8,834 nucleotides of DNA. Origin: WANQ01 sp964448055 (lineage in GTDB: Archaea > Thermoproteota > Thermoprotei_A > Sulfolobales > WANQ01). The notes under the pieces are model-generated. The model worked only from the letters and a program-made list of their open reading frames with translations, was not told the DNA's origin and ran no database searches. The translations under genes and the position numbers were made by a program. The stretch lies in assembly GCA_964448055.1 (NCBI GenBank), contig CAYUVB010000054.1, forward strand, positions 1 to 8,834. Direction: 5' to 3'. Positions 5,709 through 8,834 of this stretch are shown in pieces (positions within the stretch are counted from its first letter, which is position 1; every line of letters starts with the position of its first letter).

Positions 5709-6242
5709 ATGAGCGAGGATAAGAGCAAAGCTCTATTAGAATTCCTTCTAACGAGACGTAGTATTCGTAGATTTAAACCAGATAAGCCTCCAATAGAACT
5801 TGTACTGAAGGTATTAGATGTTGCTAGATATGCTCCTAGTGCAAGAAATCTTCAGCCATGGGAATTCATAATAGTAGATGATGCTGAAATTAAGAATAAG
5901 CTAGCAGAACTACATGTTGGAGCAGCACCATTAAAGAATGCCCCTATGGCTATAGCTGTTGTAAGCGATAAAGATATTTCACCAGTATCGTATCTAGTTG
6001 ATGGAGCTAATGCTGCAATATACATACTATTAGGATTACATGCTGTAGGCCTAGGAGGTGTGTGGATACAAACCCTCAGAGACACGGAGCGTATTCAGGA
6101 AATTCTGGGATTACCTAAGAACAAGATACCAGTAGCAATTATTGCTATAGGATATCCAGATGAACAACCCAAGCCTAAACAGAGAAAGCCATTAGAAGAA
6201 CTAGTACACTATAACAGATATGGCGAGAGAATTAAGCATTAA
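5709..6242 (+). CDS. nitroreductase family FMN-dependent oxidoreductase
   Basis: This is a cytosolic flavoprotein of the nitroreductase superfamily that should use FMN and NAD(P)H to reduce an unknown substrate (quinone, flavin or nitro compound). It shows the family's FMN-binding opening LLTRRSIRRFKPDKP (13-27) and the YAPSARNLQPWEF segment (41-53). The central dimer helix region is DGANAAIYILLGLHAVGLGG, followed by VWIQ (98-121), and the closing signature AIGYPDEQPKPKQRKPLEEL is at 146-165. At 177 residues it is a compact, complete member. The ATG at 5709 is chosen over the upstream TTG at 5631: GGAGGG sits 7 nt ahead, it gives the family-typical N-terminus, and the 26 extra residues would overlap the promoter. 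Its stop shares the TTAA at 6239-6242 with the stop of the convergent TtuA-like gene. It is divergent from the methyltransferase, and the pair may share an operator. Confidence 0.93.
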   Translation: MSEDKSKALLEFLLTRRSIRRFKPDKPPIELVLKVLDVARYAPSARNLQPWEFIIVDDAEIKNKLAELHVGAAPLKNAPMAIAVVSDKDISPVSYLVDGANAAIYILLGLHAVGLGGVWIQTLRDTERIQEILGLPKNKIPVAIIAIGYPDEQPKPKQRKPLEELVHYNRYGERIKH

Positions 6243-7228
6243 TTATCTTGTTTTCCAAACAATTCATTGATCTTTTCTCTAATATAAACTCTTAGTTTAG
6301 GCCCCATAGGCTCACCTATTGCCTGTTTAGTAAGTTTACACAAACTACATAATTGGCCACTAGCTATTAATCCACATGCCTTACACTTAGATAATTCTTG
6401 TTGTAGTTGGGGATATTTATCTATGTTTAATGCTAATCTTCTTGCTAAGCTCATTTTTATTCCAGGGAATTTCTCTTCTAGTTTATTTAATTGTTCCTTT
6501 AACACAAATTCTAAGGAGTCTCTACGTACATGAGGACATTCATCTGGTAAGAATGGTGTTTTAGAAGCTAGTACGTATAATAGACTTTCCCTCTCATATA
6601 CTTCGTATAATGGTCTTATTCTACCTATTGCTAAACCGTCTATTGTTTCTGTTTTTGGGCCAAGCTTGCCTATTTGGCCTAGGTTTTGGTTTATGAACTC
6701 TTTAAGTACATATGCTATTAGATCATCTAGATTGTGGCCTAACGCTATTGTATGTGTTCTTAGCTCTATTGCTGTAGCATTGAGTATATAACGTTTCACT
6801 ACACCACATACACTACATACTGGTCTACGTGTTTTCCATGCTAGTTCTGGAACACTATACCCCAGTGCTTCCTTAACATTTACTACTATTAACGGGGTAT
6901 TTGTTTGTTCTACTAGTTTAACTACTGCTTGCTTACTCTTATCCGAGTATACACGTATTCCTAAGTCTATGTAAAGAGCTGTTAACTTAAACATGTATTT
7001 CTTTGAAAGCTTTGATAGTATTCTAAGTAATGTTGAACTATCTTTTCCTCCTGATACTGCAACTAGTACATGCCATCCCTTATTTACCAACTTGTATCTC
7101 TTTAGCGCTCTTTCAACTTTTCTTTCAACATATTCCATTAAATGCTTCTTACATAGTCTTAATCTTGCATAAGGAATTATAGCTATTGCCTTCTCACCAC
7201 ATAAGCTGCATTTAACCACCTGAGACAA
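6239..7228 (-). CDS. ttuA: TtuA/Ncs6-family tRNA 2-thiouridine synthase
   Basis: This enzyme adenylates a uridine in tRNA and replaces its oxygen with sulfur delivered by a ubiquitin-like carrier, using an iron-sulfur cluster. The ATP pyrophosphatase P-loop is SGGKDS (59-64). The N-terminal zinc knuckle is C7, C10, C26, H29. C138 and C141 (RPVCSVCG) with C231 (DECPH) match the three cluster ligands of TtuA. The C-terminal zinc site is C282, C285, C294 and C297. At 329 residues it is full length. The start is TTG at 7228: AGGTG lies 7 nt ahead, inside the upstream gene. GTG at 7219 is possible but has no good ribosome site. It overlaps the sulfur-carrier gene by 17 bp, a strong sign of a joint task. 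TtuA makes 5-methyl-2-thiouridine 54 in thermophile tRNA; the close relative NcsA/Ncs6 acts at U34. The sequence alone does not settle which, though the partner and the thermophilic setting favour TtuA. Confidence 0.92.
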   Translation of the reverse strand: MSQVVKCSLCGEKAIAIIPYARLRLCKKHLMEYVERKVERALKRYKLVNKGWHVLVAVSGGKDSSTLLRILSKLSKKYMFKLTALYIDLGIRVYSDKSKQAVVKLVEQTNTPLIVVNVKEALGYSVPELAWKTRRPVCSVCGVVKRYILNATAIELRTHTIALGHNLDDLIAYVLKEFINQNLGQIGKLGPKTETIDGLAIGRIRPLYEVYERESLLYVLASKTPFLPDECPHVRRDSLEFVLKEQLNKLEEKFPGIKMSLARRLALNIDKYPQLQQELSKCKACGLIASGQLCSLCKLTKQAIGEPMGPKLRVYIREKINELFGKQDN

Positions 7229-7415
7229 CCCTATACACCTCTAGTTCATCGTCATCGCTTACAAGGTCTTCTTCAGTTAATATTTCACCCTTTCTCGTAA
7301 TAATGTACCCCTGGGGATCTAACCCTAACTTAATAAGTACATCTACTACCTTAACCTTACCCTTTACTTTTATCTCCTTCTCTTCATTACCAGGTATTAC
7401 CCTGACTTTAACCAT
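7212..7415 (-). CDS. ttuB: TtuB-like sulfur carrier (MoaD/ThiS, ubiquitin-like fold)
   Basis: This is a 67-residue beta-grasp protein ending VVSGG. The terminal Gly-Gly is the mark of sulfur carriers that an E1-like enzyme adenylates and converts to a thiocarboxylate. Strand, helix and turn pattern fits: MVKVRVIPGNEEKEIKVKGK, then VVDVLIKLGLDPQGYIITR, then LTEEDLVSDDDELEVYRVV. Placed directly upstream of, and overlapping, the TtuA-like gene by 17 bp, it should donate the sulfur for that reaction. It might also be attached to proteins, as archaeal SAMPs are. A GTG at 7424 would add three residues, but AGGTG at 7428-7424 is properly spaced (8 nt) only for the ATG at 7415. No E1-like gene is in this window. 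MoaD or ThiS itself is the alternative assignment. Confidence 0.85.
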   Translation of the reverse strand: MVKVRVIPGNEEKEIKVKGKVKVVDVLIKLGLDPQGYIITRKGEILTEEDLVSDDDELEVYRVVSGG

Positions 7416-7457
7416 CTCGTACACACCTATATTCTATGTATACTACATATAGCTACA

Positions 7458-7467
7458 TTATTTTTAA
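7458..7467 (-). promoter_or_regulatory. TATA-like box for the ttuB-ttuA pair
   Basis: Read on the minus strand this is TTAAAAATAA, about 48 nt upstream of the ATG at 7415. A start near 7436 would give a leader of about 20 nt containing the AGGTG ribosome site. A small palindrome, ATGTA-TAC-TACAT (7436-7448), sits right at the predicted start and could be a regulator site, though its arms are only 5 bp. Confidence 0.4.
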
Positions 7468-7548
7468 CGCTGTTATTCTCTTCGTCTAGGATTATTTTTC
7501 AAGAAGGTAAGTTTAATGGGTTCCCTAAGTAGTATATTTCTCGAGTTC

Positions 7549-7615
7549 GGCTGTGAAGAAGAGGTGAGCTATTCGAGCAAGTATAGGCGATGAGATTAGA
7601 GGATGGCTCTGAGCC
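7549..7615 (+). ncRNA. candidate C/D box guide sRNA
   Basis: The parts of an archaeal C/D box RNA occur in order. A terminal stem GGC (7549-7551) pairs with GCC (7613-7615). A C-like box GTGAAGA (7553-7559) has one mismatch to RTGATGA. A weak D'-like site TCGA lies at 7573-7576. A C'-like box GCGATGA (7587-7593) has one mismatch, and a perfect D box CTGA lies at 7609-7612. The guide intervals are 13 and 15 nt, and the total of 67 nt is in the normal range. The 3-nt bulge and paired GA dinucleotides required for a kink-turn are preserved. TTTAAT near 7512-7517 could be its TATA box. These RNAs direct 2'-O-methylation of rRNA or tRNA. The D' box is the weak point. The region could instead be simply the leader of the CitG-like gene. 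Confidence 0.4.
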
Positions 7616-7715
7616 CACTATTCTCTACTTATGAGCTTAACATTATTTAGCCCCCCATCCTAGGTGGTTGGGAGAGAAATTGGTAGGGCATGGTCAAGGC
7701 TTGCATAGGAGCAAT

Positions 7716-8654
7716 ATGTGGTACTACGCGGTACTCCTCTCAACAGGTATAGTACTTGAAGCAGCAGGGTATCCTAAACCAGGCAACGTTCATAGGCTTA
7801 GAGACTTTAAGGATACTAGATTTGAAGACTTCCTTGTTACAGGCTTGGTTTTCGTACCATATCTTTACCGTGGTATCCTTAGAGGATATAAAGGGATAGA
7901 AGGTAAGAAGATAATATATGGTGATCTGATTTACGGTATAGTTGATACATCACTTAAAATACATGGCGGAGGTAATACTTGTCTAGGATCAAGCTTACTC
8001 CTAGTACCATTAGCTGTAGGGCTAGGTAAGCTCCTACGTGATGGCGAGGACTTTGATCTTGAAGAACTAACTATCGCTTCAAGTATGCTTGTAAGTAATT
8101 ATTCAACGCCATACGATGCCGTATACCTTTATCGTGCTGTACGTAGGGTTAAACCATCATACATTAAGCAAAACGATGTTACCAATGAATATCCTAATGT
8201 ATGGGATAAGGAGTTTACTCGTAAACTAGTTGAAAAGAATCTTAGATTATGGGATATACTTGTCTATAGTTCTGAAAGAGATATCGTTGCTAAGGAAGTT
8301 GTTGAGGGATATGTTAAGTCTAAGAAGACGGTTAAGTACATAGAAGATAGTTTACTTGCAGGACTTGACTGGAATGAGGTTATTGTTAGGAGTCTATTAG
8401 TTCTCTTATCATATGATGTAGATACCTTAGTGCAAAGAAAGCATGGTGTGGAAGCTGCAAAGAAAGTCTCTGAACAAGCACGCGAAATACTAAAACTAAG
8501 AAATGAGAAGTTCTGGAAACAACTAAGAATACTAGATGAAGAATGGGCAAGTAAAGGGTATAATCCAGGCTCAACAGCAGATATACTTGCAACAGCAATA
8601 AGCCTCTATGCTATAAAACATAAGAGTTCACTGTTGAGAACAATAAACAAGTAA
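7716..8654 (+). CDS. CitG-family protein (triphosphoribosyl-dephospho-CoA synthase-like)
   Basis: The bacterial founder of the family, CitG, joins ATP and dephospho-CoA to make the prosthetic-group precursor of citrate or malonate lyase-type enzymes. The protein carries the family's marks: GYPKPGNVHRLRDFKDTRFE (18-37), IHGGGNTCLGSSLLLVPLA (82-100), SNYSTPYDAVYLYRAV (127-142), DTLVQRKHG (236-244) and GYNPGSTADILATAISLYA (281-299). With the ATG at 7716 it has 312 residues, and AGGAG lies 4 nt ahead. TTG codons at 7680 (GGGAG at 5 nt) or 7668 would add 12 or 16 residues that are not family-like, so they are less likely. No citrate lyase or malonate decarboxylase gene is nearby, and archaeal members generally lack an assigned acceptor protein, so the substrate and purpose are open. 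It appears to be a single-gene transcript, followed by a small hairpin. Confidence 0.88.
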   Translation: MWYYAVLLSTGIVLEAAGYPKPGNVHRLRDFKDTRFEDFLVTGLVFVPYLYRGILRGYKGIEGKKIIYGDLIYGIVDTSLKIHGGGNTCLGSSLLLVPLAVGLGKLLRDGEDFDLEELTIASSMLVSNYSTPYDAVYLYRAVRRVKPSYIKQNDVTNEYPNVWDKEFTRKLVEKNLRLWDILVYSSERDIVAKEVVEGYVKSKKTVKYIEDSLLAGLDWNEVIVRSLLVLLSYDVDTLVQRKHGVEAAKKVSEQAREILKLRNEKFWKQLRILDEEWASKGYNPGSTADILATAISLYAIKHKSSLLRTINK

Positions 8655-8673
8655 TCCGATTTAATAGTGGGAA

Positions 8674-8743
8674 AGGTCAGCCCTGGCCACTCCGATCATC
8701 TAGGTTCCGCCTATCATCTAAAGGGTGTGTCTACATCATCCCC
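8674..8743 (-). ncRNA. weak candidate small RNA in the convergent gap
   Basis: Read on the minus strand, GG flanks a C-like box ATGATGT (8739-8733, one mismatch) and, 52 nt later, a perfect D box CTGA (8680-8677) is followed by CC, giving a short terminal stem. Two further GATGAT motifs lie between, but no convincing D' box is present and the first interval is too long. TTAAAACC (about 8771-8764) is at TATA distance. On the plus strand GGTCA-GCCC-TGGCC (8675-8688) is a hairpin that could instead end the CitG-like transcript. Evidence is thin. Confidence 0.22.
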
Positions 8744-8760
8744 GATAATAGCTGTATATC

Positions 8761-8834
8761 TTAGGTTTTAATTCCTAATAGTTCAATCCTATCTCTTGGG
8801 TAATCTTTAATATGACGTACTAATGGTTCTTTAT
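8761..8834 (-). CDS. C-terminal end of an unidentified reading frame
   Basis: An open frame enters from the right edge and ends with TAA at 8763-8761. The 23 residues include EPLVRHIKDYPRDRIELLGI followed by KT. The composition and codons (CCA, AGA, GTA, CTA, ATT) resemble those of the neighbouring genes. This suggests a real protein end convergent with the CitG-like gene. The fragment is too short to name, and an open run of this length could also arise by chance. Confidence 0.45.
   Translation of the reverse strand, partial: KEPLVRHIKDYPRDRIELLGIKT

Noticed and set aside
3053..8654. A shared CoA pathway linking the Nudix hydrolase and the CitG-like protein
   Set aside because: They lie about 4 kb apart among unrelated genes on mixed strands, and the Nudix substrate is only guessed from similarity of one motif.

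Overview
The window looks like a stretch of chromosome from a hyperthermophilic crenarchaeon (Thermoproteota), most likely Desulfurococcales. The genus cannot be fixed from the sequence. The evidence is an archaellin with a class III signal peptide, an archaeal ATPase_2-type P-loop protein, a DUF1614 membrane protein, a TtuA-type tRNA thiolase with a small sulfur carrier, AT-rich DNA with TATA-type promoters, purine-rich Shine-Dalgarno sites and frequent TTG starts. No transposase, integrase, CRISPR array, rRNA or tRNA was seen, so this reads as ordinary chromosome rather than a mobile island.

Layout from left to right. (1) 1-221, minus: the N-terminal part of an archaellin, leaving the window on the left. 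(2) 222-494: divergent promoter region holding a GC-rich, strongly self-complementary block (301-404) that may be a structured RNA. (3) 495-1304, plus: a 269-residue protein I do not recognise. (4) 1305-1740: AT-rich gap, then a second GC-rich hairpin block (about 1655-1730). (5) 1741-2856, minus: ATPase, with a 19-bp tandem duplication just upstream of its TTG start. (6) 3053-3559, plus: Nudix hydrolase, overlapping by 14 bp the convergent gene that follows. (7) 5567 down to 3546, minus: a tight three-gene set of methyltransferase, two-TM protein and DUF1614 membrane protein. The methyltransferase has no ATG, GTG or TTG start that keeps its conserved N-terminus, but has a CTG at ideal distance from a Shine-Dalgarno site. 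(8) 5600-5652: a perfect 10-bp inverted repeat in the divergent promoter between methyltransferase and nitroreductase. (9) 5709-6242, plus: nitroreductase. (10) 7415 down to 6239, minus: TtuB-like sulfur carrier and TtuA-like tRNA thiolase, overlapping by 17 bp. (11) 7549-7615, plus: candidate C/D box guide RNA. (12) 7716-8654, plus: CitG-family protein without citrate lyase genes nearby. (13) 8655-8760: GC-rich convergent gap with a weaker RNA candidate. (14) 8834-8761, minus: C-terminal end of another reading frame.

The one clear functional partnership is TtuB/TtuA, which together should thiolate a tRNA uridine, a modification that stabilises tRNA at high temperature. The methyltransferase/membrane-protein set is a probable operon of unknown purpose. 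The most interesting unexplained material is the set of GC-rich, foldable intergenic islands, because in AT-rich hyperthermophiles such islands are the classic mark of noncoding RNA genes. No wholly new multi-gene system can be claimed from this sequence alone.
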